Assembly (NCBI GenBank): GCA_045633005.1
Contig: JAZQXT010000007.1
Location: forward strand, 1-64,000
Direction: 5' to 3'
DNA from: CAG-390 sp045633005
Lineage (GTDB): Bacteria; Bacillota; Clostridia; Oscillospirales; CAG-272
Length of the DNA: 64,000 nt
Numbering within the stretch: the stretch's first letter is position 1; every line of letters starts with the position of its first letter. The notes under the pieces were generated by a model. It worked only from the letters and a program-made list of their open reading frames with translations. It made no database searches and was not told the DNA's origin. This document shows, in pieces, positions 1 to 7,334 of the stretch. Position numbers and translations under genes: made by a program.

Positions 1-243
1 TTCTTTCGATTTTGCAATAAGGACTTCCCATTGCTCTTTGCATACTTCGGTAGGAGCATAGTAGCAAAAATCCTCGATGGAATTAGAAAACAAATCATAA
101 AGATTTAGTGAGTCAAAAATGTCAGCATGGAGACAGAGCGAGTCTTTTAGCCAAAACTTGTTTCTAAATTTTCCTTTTTGAAATTCAAAATAACAGGTTC
201 CTCCTGCCGCTTTTCGTTGCACTTCATCAAGAAAATATTTCAT
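1..243 (-). CDS. Hypothetical protein, 5' part (truncated by window edge)
   Basis: Reading the minus strand from an ATG at 243 gives 81 codons without a stop, running off the window at base 1. A GGAGGG Shine-Dalgarno sequence lies 7 bases upstream of the ATG. The visible part is rich in aromatic and acidic residues (MKYFLDEVQRK near the start, DFCYYAP near residue 60), with no signal peptide or membrane segment. I do not recognise a family and cannot assign a function. It lies downstream of the tRNA pair, beyond a strong terminator, so it probably has its own promoter. Confidence 0.6.
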   Translation of the reverse strand, partial: MKYFLDEVQRKAAGGTCYFEFQKGKFRNKFWLKDSLCLHADIFDSLNLYDLFSNSIEDFCYYAPTEVCKEQWEVLIAKSKE

Positions 244-310
244 TCGCTCACATCCCTCCGTCAAATTCTTATTTACAAAACAAATTATACCACCTTTTCT
301 CAAATAAATC

Positions 311-491
311 AAGGCGTAAGCCTTGTATATCATCCGCAACTTGTTGCGGTATATCATCAACACGAAGTGTTGTATATCATCAAGCCGCAGGTAGATGCAC
401 GCTGGCGCGTGATGAGATACAAGGGCGGCTTGCCGCCCTTGATGATATGCACCGCGCTTCGCGCGGCGATGATATGCCAAGCCTGCGGCTT
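311..491. repeat. Hairpin-linker array 1
   Basis: About six short perfect or near-perfect hairpins follow one another: AAGGC-gtaa-GCCTT, CGCAA-cttg-TTGCG, AACAC-gaa-GTGTT, AAGGGCGG-cttg-CCGCCCTT, CCGCG-cttcg-CGCGG and AAGCC-tgc-GGCTT. Arm sequences differ, but the linkers are conserved: GTATATCATC between the left hairpins and GATGATATGC (inverse orientation) between the right ones. A degenerate stretch (about 388-417) separates the two orientations. No gene is seen here. The same architecture recurs near 59.3-59.6 kb. Confidence 0.7.
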
Positions 492-498
492 GGATAAA

Positions 499-540
499 CA
501 AAAAGAGAACATTTGTCGGTTGACAAATGTTCTCTTTTTG
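499..540. terminator. Terminator after the tRNA operon
   Basis: A perfect 19-bp inverted repeat (499-517 and 522-540) with a GGTT loop begins and ends in A/T runs, so it can work in both directions. It starts two bases beyond the encoded CCA of tRNA-Tyr and is the natural end of the tRNA transcript. Confidence 0.85.
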
Positions 541-541
541 T

Positions 542-626
542 TGGTGGGGGATGGTGGATTCGGACCACCGAAGTCAGTGACAACAGATTTACAGTCTGCC
601 CCCTTTGGCCGCTCGGGAAATCCCCC
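542..626 (-). tRNA. tRNA-Tyr (GTA)
   Basis: The minus strand folds as a class II tRNA. The GGGGGAT acceptor arm pairs with ATCCCCC, the anticodon loop is CTGTAAA with anticodon GTA, there is a long variable arm, the T loop is TTCGGTGGTCCGAATCC-like, the discriminator is A, and CCA is encoded (542-544). It is second in a two-tRNA operon after tRNA-Thr. Confidence 0.93.
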
Positions 627-633
627 ATATTAT

Positions 634-674
634 GAGTCCGCAAACCTGCACGCCGTGCTGAGCTCTGCGGACTT
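634..674 (-). other. Stem-loop between the two tRNAs
   Basis: The 50-base spacer between the tRNAs contains a perfect 8-bp inverted repeat, AGTCCGCA (635-642) and TGCGGACT (666-673), enclosing a small GCACG/CGTGC hairpin. It probably folds in the primary transcript and may guide tRNA processing; that role is inferred. Confidence 0.45.
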
Positions 675-676
675 TT

Positions 677-751
677 TGGAGCTGGTGATCGGAGTCGAAC
701 CAACAACCTGCTGATTACAAATCAGCTGCTCTGCCATTGAGCCACACCAGC
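677..751 (-). tRNA. tRNA-Thr (TGT)
   Basis: A canonical 75-base cloverleaf on the minus strand: acceptor GCTGGTG pairs with CACCAGC, the D arm contains GGCTCAATGGCAGAGC, the anticodon stem GCTGA/TCAGC carries loop TTTGTAA (anticodon TGT, reading ACA), the T arm has GGTTCGACTCC, the discriminator is T and CCA is encoded (677-679). Confidence 0.95.
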
Positions 752-781
752 AAACAGTCGTTTCCGGTTGGAACGAAGTAG

Positions 782-810
782 ATTATATCACATTAAATCG
801 CATTTGTCAA
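782..810 (-). promoter_or_regulatory. tRNA operon promoter
   Basis: On the minus strand TTGACA (805-810) is followed by a 17-bp spacer and TATAAT (782-787), 31 bases upstream of tRNA-Thr. Both hexamers match the housekeeping sigma consensus exactly, as expected for a strong stable-RNA promoter. Confidence 0.9.
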
Positions 811-889
811 TACCTTTTTTGATTTATTTTCAAAAATATTTGAAACATTTTATCTTTTTTTCTGTCTTTATATATGTCGGTTTTAATTA

Positions 890-918
890 TTGACTTTATT
901 GCCCAAAAGTTATATAAT
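890..918 (+). promoter_or_regulatory. Promoter of the DUF2079-like gene
   Basis: TTGACT (890-895), a 17-bp spacer and TATAAT (913-918) lie 32 bases upstream of the ATG at 950. It is oriented away from the tRNA promoter, so this is a divergent promoter region. Confidence 0.85.
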
Positions 919-949
919 AAAATAAATATACGCTGACGTGAGGAAAACG

Positions 950-2770
950 ATGAAGCTTCAAAACTATCTTCCCGAAATAAAGAACAGAGCAAAGGTAGTA
1001 TTCACCACAGACAGAGTCATTTGTCGCTTGATGGCGGCGTGGTGTACCTTTATAATGATCACGCTGATGGGCGAGGCGGAGTTTTCCGCACTTTCCTTTA
1101 ATCAGGACGTGTCGTTTACTAAAATATTCGCGTTTGCGGCGGTGGGCTTCCTTATTTATTCGGCGCTTTCGATGTTGCTTCCGAAATATCACGCCGACAG
1201 CTATTTTCTCATAGTCCCCGCAACGCTTTCCTCGCTCGTTTGGGTGGGGAATTACTCCGTCGCAGACCGCAAGGTGTTCTTGCTTTTGGCGGTCATTGCC
1301 GTTTATTCGCTCTTTCTCGTCTATTTCCTTAACAAAAACGCCGAGGTCATCTCGTCCTTGCGCCTATCGTACAAGCACGCTACCGTTGCCGTTGCGCTTT
1401 TCGGCATCTTCTGCGCCTTTATCGTGGCGACGATAACGTGCCTGCGCTACAAGACCTTCTCCGCGCCCAACTTCGATTTCGGTCTGTTTTGCAATATGTT
1501 CCATAATATGAAGGAAACGGGACTTCCGATGGTAACGAGTGAGCGCAACGGTCTTTTGTCGCATTTTGCCGTACACATCTCGCCCGTATACTACATCCTT
1601 CTTCCGTTTTATTATATTTTCCCCTCGCCGCTTACGCTCCAGATAGGTCAGGCGGTGGTGCTTGCGTCGGGCGTCGTTCCCGTTTTCCTTATCGCCAAGC
1701 GGCTTGGGCTTTCCGCAAAGGTCGCCGTGATCGTTTCGGGAATATACGCGCTCTATCCCGCCATCAGCTGCGGTTGCTTTTACGATATACACGAAAACTG
1801 CTTCCTTGCGCCCTTGCTGCTTTGGACGTTCTATTTCTTCGAGGCGGAAAAATATATTCCTATGTATATTTTTGCCGTCGGCGTGCTTTCGGTCAAGGAG
1901 GATGCGGCTATATACGTTCTGATCTTCGCCCTTTTTGCTATTTTGTCGAGAAAGAAATATCTGCACGGCGCAATCCTTGCCATTGGGTCGCTTTCGTATT
2001 TCGGTATCGCGCTTTATATTCTCGTAAATTACGGCGACGGCGCGATGATAAATCGCTTCAACAACCTTATTTTCAATCTTGACGACGGTCTTATCGGCGC
2101 GGTCAAGACGGCGCTTGTAAATCCGGGCTTCTTGCTGACTCAGCTTTTCGCCACGGGCACGTCGAGCTGGGACAAGGTCGTGTATCTGTTCCAGATGTTT
2201 TTGCCGCTTGGGCTTTTGCCCTTCTGCACGCGCCGCCCGTCGCGCTGGCTTCTTATTGCGCCGATGTTGATGAACCTCGTTACGATGTATCAGTATCAGT
2301 ACAATATCAACTTCCAGTACAACTTCGGCGTTTCCGCGTTCCTTGTGTACGCGCTTCTTATCAATCTGCCCGAGCTTCACGCTCCCACGCGCCGCAATCT
2401 TTTGGCGCTCGGCGCGGCGGCTTGCCTCTTTATGTATAGCTTTTACGTTATGCCATCGTATAATTCTTATACCGAAAGGTACAACGAGGGCAAGGAAACG
2501 TACGCGCAGATGGAGGCGATACTTGACACCATACCCGAGGACGCTTCTCTTAACGTTTCGACATTCCTGCTTGCCCACGTTGCCGACCGCGACGTGATAT
2601 ACGAGCTGAATTATCACGGCGATGCGGCGGACGTGGATTTCGTAGTGCTTGATTTGCGATATAATAACGCGGCGCTGGGTAAGCACCGTGCGGCGTATCT
2701 GCGTCAGGGCTACACCGTCTGGGCGACGTACGACGGACTTATAGAGATACTTTGCGCGCCCGAGGCGTAA
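950..2770 (+). CDS. DUF2079-like polytopic membrane protein
   Basis: About 606 residues, strongly hydrophobic, with many predicted transmembrane helices through roughly residue 490 and a soluble acidic C-terminal tail. The segment around residues 175-250 (FDFGLFCNMFHN..., LLSHFAVHISPVYY) is the pattern typical of DUF2079 proteins, membrane proteins distantly related to GT-C glycosyltransferases; the His/Asp residues near SHFAVH and YDIHE are plausible active-site positions. The substrate is unknown. A GTG at 938 also opens the frame, but its GTGAGG serves as ribosome-binding site for the ATG at 950, which I prefer. It is followed 38 bases later by a lipoprotein gene, so the two may form an operon for a cell-surface product. 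Confidence 0.75.
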   Translation: MKLQNYLPEIKNRAKVVFTTDRVICRLMAAWCTFIMITLMGEAEFSALSFNQDVSFTKIFAFAAVGFLIYSALSMLLPKYHADSYFLIVPATLSSLVWVGNYSVADRKVFLLLAVIAVYSLFLVYFLNKNAEVISSLRLSYKHATVAVALFGIFCAFIVATITCLRYKTFSAPNFDFGLFCNMFHNMKETGLPMVTSERNGLLSHFAVHISPVYYILLPFYYIFPSPLTLQIGQAVVLASGVVPVFLIAKRLGLSAKVAVIVSGIYALYPAISCGCFYDIHENCFLAPLLLWTFYFFEAEKYIPMYIFAVGVLSVKEDAAIYVLIFALFAILSRKKYLHGAILAIGSLSYFGIALYILVNYGDGAMINRFNNLIFNLDDGLIGAVKTALVNPGFLLTQLFATGTSSWDKVVYLFQMFLPLGLLPFCTRRPSRWLLIAPMLMNLVTMYQYQYNINFQYNFGVSAFLVYALLINLPELHAPTRRNLLALGAAACLFMYSFYVMPSYNSYTERYNEGKETYAQMEAILDTIPEDASLNVSTFLLAHVADRDVIYELNYHGDAADVDFVVLDLRYNNAALGKHRAAYLRQGYTVWATYDGLIEILCAPEA

Positions 2771-2808
2771 GGGAGAAAAGCGTTAATTAAAGAAAGGACG
2801 GTGCAACC

Positions 2809-5199
2809 GTGAAAAAGATATATATATGGTTGGCTTTATGCCTTGCGCTCGTTATGCTTGCGGCGTGCTCGCCCGCAGAGGGCGGGGACGTTACGACCGA
2901 CGTAACCACCGAAGCGCCCGTGACCGACGCGCCGCCCGAAACGGACGCGCGCGAGTATATGCGCGTGGGCTTCCTCTATCCGTACGCGCAATCGTGGCGC
3001 TTTGACTTTGCATACTACCGCGTGGGCGAGACTCCCACGCTTCCCGCGGCACACACGCCCGACGCATATTTTAAGGGCTGGACGCTTGACGGCGCGCCGA
3101 GCGAGCCGACGGCACTTGAAGCGGTCGGCGAGCTGACCGTGCGCGGCGAGGAGCAGAGCCGCGTGGGCGGATACGCCGAGCTTTTGTCGCTTTGCGAGGA
3201 GTGCCACTACGCCTACGTTGCGAAATACGAATATCCCGAAAGCGTAAGCATCAGCGTTGTCGGCGCGGACGGTCAAACGCGCGTCACCGAGGTCGGCTTC
3301 GGACAAAAGCTGCCGAGTGCTGTTTTTGAAAACGCCTATCTGCCCGCGCTCCCCGCAGGCGAGCGCATCGAGGTCGCGGGGTGGCTCTATTCCGCCGACG
3401 GCAACGAGTGGTCGCCCTGCGAGAAGGATATGCGTGCGACGGCAAATATTTCAGTAAAGCCCGACGTTAAGCACTACTGTCTGCTTACTCTGAACGCTGG
3501 CAAGGGAACGTTTGGCGGCGACGCGAAGCGCGAGCTGTGGCTTGAAAAGGGAACGCTCGTGAACGTCGCGTTGCTTGAGCCGCCGCAAAGAGAGGCGGAC
3601 GGCGATAAAACTTACATTTTTGCGGGCTACCTTAATTCAGAGGGCATAAGGGTCAGCGAGATAACGATGTCCGCCGCCGTTACGCTAAAGGCGGATTACG
3701 AGGTCTCCGAAAAGGTATACACCGTTACCGTGGTTACCGAGCGCGGCGTTCTGCCGGGGGGCGGCAAGTCCGCGACCTTTACCGTGGGATACAAGAGCGC
3801 ACTTGAAATAGTTGAAAGATATAAGAACGCCGTATACGCGCCCGTCAGCGAGGACGGCGAGGTCTACGAGGCGTGCGGCGTGGAGCTTTTCGAGAACGCA
3901 ACGGTTTGGACCGTCGTCGTAAAGTGGAGAAACGCCGCAAGCTATACGGTCTACTTTGAGCACGAGGGCGCAGTCCTCTTTACCGAGACCGTCCACAAGG
4001 GAGAGAGCCTTATTCTGCCCAAGACCGAGCACGAGGATGAGTACGGCTATTACGTCGTTTCGGGCTGGCTTGACGAGCGCGGCAATCTTTACGCCGTTGG
4101 TGCGCAGATAGATATAAGCGCGGACACAAGGCTCACGGCGCAATGGGAGCTTTCCGAAAGAAAGACGTATACCGTCACTTTTACCACCGACAAGGGTACG
4201 TTTGCGGACGGTAGCACGTCCGTCAGCATAAGCGGATATTACGGCGACGCTCTTACGCCGCCCGCACCGCCCGCGATTGAGACGCTCACCTACGGCGGCG
4301 TGGTATTTACCTTTGCGGGCTGGAGCGCGGACGTTCCTGCGACCATCTGCGAGAGCGCGGAGTACCGCGCCGTATACACCACCGAACAGCCCGTTTACTA
4401 CCTTACCTACACCATTGACGGCGAGATTTATGCCACGGTGCCGTATTACGCGGGTGCTATCGTAACGCTTATCGAGCCTGACGAGGTCGAGGGCGTAATG
4501 TTCGGCGGCTGGCGCTGTGACGATATTACTATTGATATTTCGGGCGGCTCGTTCTTGATGCCTGCGGCGGGCGTTGCCGTTTACGGCAGCTTTGAGCGTG
4601 CGGAGTTCAACGTTTACTATTACGTTGACGGAGTTCTGACCTATACCGACACACACCTTGCGGGTACGACGGTCACGCTTCGTCCGCTTGAGGTCAAGCA
4701 CGGACACAAGTTTTCGTATATCGCAAGCGTTGAGATAACGGACGGTAAATTTATAATGCCCGCCGAAAACGTCAGGATAGACGGCGAGTTCTCGCCAAAC
4801 GTCCACAGTATAATTTTCCTTGATGACGTGGGCGGAAACGTTATCTTTATCGACGAGCTTGAATACGGCTCGGAGTTCAGCCTATCGGATATCGAGTGCT
4901 ACAGACGGGGTGAATATACCTCGGCTTGGGGTTGTGTTGGCGGCTTGCCCGACGGGCACGGCGACGATATAGTAATGCCCGACAACGACGTTGTTTTCGT
5001 AGCCGCGTGGTCGCCCACGCTCACCGTCGGACTTGACGGCGTGTGGCTGCCCTACTACGGCGGCGAGGGCGAGGCGGACTTTGACGGCTTCTACTTCGAC
5101 GAGGCGGCAGGCGTGCTTTATATATACGACGCGGCACTTACCGTCGCAGGCGAGGTCGAGGGTGTCAGCGTAGTCTACGATATAAAGACGGAGGCTTGA
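2809..5199 (+). CDS. Large lipoprotein with InlB/Flg_new-type beta repeats
   Basis: 796 residues, starting with GTG behind AAAGGA. The signal peptide ends in the lipobox LAAC (Cys20), followed by a Thr/Glu/Asp-rich linker, so the protein is probably anchored outside the membrane. The rest consists of repeated 60-80-residue beta-rich units with the recurring pattern YTVTF...KGTF...G...P...FAGW (clear near residues 225-280, 450-520 and 540-590), typical of Listeria-Bacteroides (Flg_new/InlB B) repeats of surface proteins. No enzymatic domain is visible. It follows the DUF2079-like gene and ends at a terminator. A role in adhesion or surface structure is inferred from family knowledge only. Confidence 0.75.
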   Translation: MKKIYIWLALCLALVMLAACSPAEGGDVTTDVTTEAPVTDAPPETDAREYMRVGFLYPYAQSWRFDFAYYRVGETPTLPAAHTPDAYFKGWTLDGAPSEPTALEAVGELTVRGEEQSRVGGYAELLSLCEECHYAYVAKYEYPESVSISVVGADGQTRVTEVGFGQKLPSAVFENAYLPALPAGERIEVAGWLYSADGNEWSPCEKDMRATANISVKPDVKHYCLLTLNAGKGTFGGDAKRELWLEKGTLVNVALLEPPQREADGDKTYIFAGYLNSEGIRVSEITMSAAVTLKADYEVSEKVYTVTVVTERGVLPGGGKSATFTVGYKSALEIVERYKNAVYAPVSEDGEVYEACGVELFENATVWTVVVKWRNAASYTVYFEHEGAVLFTETVHKGESLILPKTEHEDEYGYYVVSGWLDERGNLYAVGAQIDISADTRLTAQWELSERKTYTVTFTTDKGTFADGSTSVSISGYYGDALTPPAPPAIETLTYGGVVFTFAGWSADVPATICESAEYRAVYTTEQPVYYLTYTIDGEIYATVPYYAGAIVTLIEPDEVEGVMFGGWRCDDITIDISGGSFLMPAAGVAVYGSFERAEFNVYYYVDGVLTYTDTHLAGTTVTLRPLEVKHGHKFSYIASVEITDGKFIMPAENVRIDGEFSPNVHSIIFLDDVGGNVIFIDELEYGSEFSLSDIECYRRGEYTSAWGCVGGLPDGHGDDIVMPDNDVVFVAAWSPTLTVGLDGVWLPYYGGEGEADFDGFYFDEAAGVLYIYDAALTVAGEVEGVSVVYDIKTEA

Positions 5200-5206
5200 T
5201 ATAGTA

Positions 5207-5242
5207 AAAAGGTGCGGTCGGTTGATACTGACTGCACCTTTT
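5207..5242 (+). terminator. Terminator after the repeat lipoprotein
   Basis: AAAAGGTGC (5207-5215) pairs with GCACCTTTT (5234-5242), extended inside by GTC/GAC. It starts eight bases after the lipoprotein stop codon. A second small hairpin (CTGACA/TGTCAG, 5262-5279) and a T run near 5289 follow. Confidence 0.7.
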
Positions 5243-5346
5243 GATACTTTTGAGACTGTTACTGACAGAAAGTTGTCAGGCACAGCCTCTTTTTTTGTTT
5301 TATAATATTTACGGGATAACGAAAAACGACAAAGAAAGGATTTTTT

Positions 5347-5916
5347 ATGGAACAGAAAAACAGGATAAACATACAAGCCGACGGATTTCGCCTGACACCC
5401 GATTGGGCGGTGGTGGGTACGGAGGGAAGCTACGGTGTGTCCACGCTCGCCTTTGAGTTTGACAAGGCTTGGGATGGGCTTATGCGCAGAGTTACCTTTT
5501 ACCCCGCGGACGGTGCTGAACCGATAGAGGTGCTTGTCGAGGGCGGCGAGGTAGCAGTCCCCGCCGAGGTCTTGGCGGCGGCGGGCACGGCGGAGTACGT
5601 GCTTGACGGAACGTGTGAAGGAGTCAGACTCATCAGCCTTTGCGGCAGATTGCGAGTGCTCCAGACGAAGGGCGCGGGCGGCGGCGAGAGCGCGGGAGCT
5701 ACGGAGGACGCATACGCACAGCTCGTTGCGCTGATACAAGCGGGAGCGATGCGCGGAAAATCAGCCTATGAGGTAGCCGTTGACAACGGATTTGAGGGTA
5801 GTGAGGAGGAGTGGCTCACCGAGCTTCACGGATACGTCCTTACAGACCAAGACAGAGCGGAGATAGCCGATGCCGTAGCCGCGAAATTTACAGACGTAAG
5901 CGAGGTGGCGATGTGA
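5347..5916 (+). CDS. Phage baseplate/tail-fibre-like protein
   Basis: 189 residues beginning at ATG behind AAAGGA. The N-terminal ~110 residues are a compact beta-rich domain (FDKAWDGLMRRVTFY near residue 38) of the sort seen in small baseplate or receptor-binding proteins of Clostridium-type phages. Residues ~137-163 carry GKSAYEVAVDNGFEGSEEEW, the short linker motif that occurs many times in phage tail fibres ahead of distal domains. The next gene starts inside its stop codon, so it heads a translationally coupled cassette. No head, tail-tube or terminase gene lies upstream, so the context is that of a phage remnant or domesticated module. The assignment rests on motif and context. Confidence 0.6.
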   Translation: MEQKNRINIQADGFRLTPDWAVVGTEGSYGVSTLAFEFDKAWDGLMRRVTFYPADGAEPIEVLVEGGEVAVPAEVLAAAGTAEYVLDGTCEGVRLISLCGRLRVLQTKGAGGGESAGATEDAYAQLVALIQAGAMRGKSAYEVAVDNGFEGSEEEWLTELHGYVLTDQDRAEIADAVAAKFTDVSEVAM

Positions 5917-6476
5917 GCGAACGAGTAATTATGCCGCAGGAGGATTGGCAGGAGATACTTGATGCCTTGCGCTACGCTGTGGAGAAAAGCGATACTTTGC
6001 GCTCGGGTGAAGTGGCAAGCGAGGTTATGGGCTTGCCGCTGATCATTGACGGTATTATGAACGGAAGTATTGAGTTTTTTAAGAATTCAAGGCTGACAAG
6101 TCTTATGCAGTATGCTTTTATGCAGCATACAAATATAAAAAGCGTTGTGCTCCCCAACATTACAAGCTTGAAGCAGAACACCTTCAGACAGTGCACGCAG
6201 CTTGAAAGGGTAGATTTTTCAAGCCTTACCTCAATTGAAACTTATGTTTTTAACGGCGCTTCAGCGCTGAAGGCGCTGATAATACGCACGAATGCGGTTT
6301 GTACTCTCGTAAACACATCGGCGTTTGTGGGAACGCCGATATGGGACGTTGAAGGATATATATACGTTCCCGCCTCTCTTGTAGATGAGTACAAGCAGGC
6401 GACCAACTGGACAAAGTTTGCGGACGCCATTCGCGCTATCGAGGACTATCCCGAGATCACAGGAGAAACGATATGA
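5913..6476 (+). CDS. Short BspA-type leucine-rich-repeat protein in tail cassette
   Basis: 187 residues from a GTG at 5913 that overlaps the previous stop by four bases, with GAGGTGG just upstream. After ~45 N-terminal residues come three to four LRR_5 (BspA-type) repeats of ~23 residues, recognisable as SLMQYAFMQHTNIKSVVLPN, NTFRQCTQLERVDF and YVFNGASALKALII. The tail (IYVPASLVDEYKQATNW) is the usual cap after such repeats in Clostridia and their phages. There is no signal peptide. Its position between a tail-fibre-like gene and the lysis genes suggests a distal adhesion or receptor-binding part of a phage-type particle; that role is inference. Confidence 0.7.
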   Translation: MSERVIMPQEDWQEILDALRYAVEKSDTLRSGEVASEVMGLPLIIDGIMNGSIEFFKNSRLTSLMQYAFMQHTNIKSVVLPNITSLKQNTFRQCTQLERVDFSSLTSIETYVFNGASALKALIIRTNAVCTLVNTSAFVGTPIWDVEGYIYVPASLVDEYKQATNWTKFADAIRAIEDYPEITGETI

Positions 6477-6688
6477 TAATACAGGAAAGAGTAACTATAA
6501 ATGGGAAAAATTATATACGTACAATTAGTTCGGAGGGGCGTTATGTCCGTAGGGGGACCGAGACTTTCACGGAAGCCATCGATCCGGAAGCCAGCAACCG
6601 AACGTATGTCGAAGCCGACCCTATCGAAATCGAGGCAGTAGACGAGGACTATATAAACGTGCTGAGAGAATTGGGGGTGGCGATATGA
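6473..6688 (+). CDS. Small phage-cassette protein, unknown function
   Basis: 71 residues; the ATG overlaps the preceding stop (ATGA), a sign of translational coupling. The sequence is polar and acidic toward the C terminus, with a basic patch RRGTETF near residue 27 and no membrane segment. Short proteins of this kind commonly follow tail-fibre genes in Gram-positive prophages. I do not recognise a specific family. Confidence 0.65.
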   Translation: MIIQERVTINGKNYIRTISSEGRYVRRGTETFTEAIDPEASNRTYVEADPIEIEAVDEDYINVLRELGVAI

Positions 6689-6852
6689 CGAAGATTGAGC
6701 TTGCGGCGGCGGTTGCCGCCTTTAAGGAGGAGACCGCGGCGGCAATACGGACGATGTACGACGCGCTTAATCACGGACAGAAAAAGCAGATAGTAAAAAA
6801 CGAGGCTGTTGCCGCGCTCTTTGAACGCTTTGGCATTGAGCAGGATGAGTGA
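6685..6852 (+). CDS. 55-residue phage-cassette protein
   Basis: The ATG at 6685 again overlaps the preceding stop by four bases, and the frame runs to TGA at 6850-6852. The product (start MTKIELAAAVAAFKEE, end ERFGIEQDE) is predicted to be entirely helical, alternating Ala with charged residues, and soluble. It is the fourth gene in an unbroken chain of overlapping starts and stops, which is the main evidence that it is real. Function unknown. Confidence 0.6.
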   Translation: MTKIELAAAVAAFKEETAAAIRTMYDALNHGQKKQIVKNEAVAALFERFGIEQDE

Positions 6853-6864
6853 GGTGAAAATATA

Positions 6865-7098
6865 ATGACGTGGGAGATAGTAGTTGGGATCATATCTCTT
6901 GTTACCTTCTTCATCTCCGTGGGTGCGGTGGTATACAAGCTCTCGCGTGCGCTTGCCGTGCTTGAAACGACCATAAGGGCGCTCTCGGACACGATAAGGG
7001 AGCTTCGCACAAACAGCCACGACACGCATAAACAGCTTTTTGACAGGGTGGAGGATCACGAGACCCGTATCACCGTGCTTGAAAAAACTAAAAAGTGA
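6865..7098 (+). CDS. XhlA-like membrane-associated lysis protein
   Basis: 77 residues with one N-terminal transmembrane helix (about residues 5-26) followed by a charged heptad-rich coiled coil (residues ~32-75, ending TRITVLEKTKK). This one-helix-plus-coiled-coil layout is that of haemolysin XhlA-type proteins, which act beside a holin in phage lysis modules; here the helix is at the N terminus rather than the C terminus, so the match is by layout. GTGAGGTG precedes the ATG. The holin-like gene and amidase follow immediately. Confidence 0.6.
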   Translation: MTWEIVVGIISLVTFFISVGAVVYKLSRALAVLETTIRALSDTIRELRTNSHDTHKQLFDRVEDHETRITVLEKTKK

Positions 7099-7106
7099 GG
7101 AGAAAA

Positions 7107-7334
7107 ATGCTTAATAATCTTGCAGGACTTATTAAAGTCAAGACCATCGTTACGATGGTGGTCATAGGTGTGTTTGCCGTGCTTGCCCTGCGCGGCGACA
7201 TCAGCGCGGATAACGTTATGATAATCGTTTCCTCGGTGATAGCCTTTTATTTCGGCACTCAGCACGAGGGCAAGGTCGCGCCTGCGATAAAGCGCGCGGC
7301 AGAGGAGGAAAAGAACGATGGCGGCGGTGTTTAA
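7107..7334 (+). CDS. Small holin-like membrane protein
   Basis: 75 residues from ATG 7107, which has GAGGAG five bases upstream; a GTG at 7095 in the same frame lacks a proper site. Two hydrophobic stretches (about residues 9-28 and 37-54) separated by a short polar turn, then a charged tail. Size, topology and position directly before the amidase gene, which it overlaps, fit a class II-like holin that releases the endolysin. No sequence motif proves holin activity. Confidence 0.6.
   Translation: MLNNLAGLIKVKTIVTMVVIGVFAVLALRGDISADNVMIIVSSVIAFYFGTQHEGKVAPAIKRAAEEEKNDGGGV

Noticed and set aside
311..491. CRISPR-like or REP-like array
   Set aside because: The repeated units are the 8-10-base linkers and the variable units are self-complementary hairpins of uneven length. 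There is no constant 25-40-base repeat, no spacers of constant length and no cas genes.
499..540. SOS-box-like GAACATTTGTC in the tRNA terminator
   Set aside because: It is part of a 19-bp terminator stem whose pairing explains it; there is no damage-regulated gene next to it.
1364..2686. Long minus-strand frame of 440 codons
   Set aside because: It lies antisense to the membrane-protein gene, is extremely Arg/Lys-rich, has no ribosome-binding site and mirrors the codon bias of the sense gene.
3685..4806. Minus-strand frame of 373 codons
   Set aside because: Antisense shadow of the repeat lipoprotein; low-complexity basic composition and no plausible start site.
5240..5346. Promoter of the tail/lysis cassette with TTGTCA and TATAAT (5301-5306)
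   Set aside because: The spacer would be 22 bp, too long for the housekeeping sigma factor, and the TTGTCA is part of a small hairpin. A -10 may exist but the -35 is not supported.
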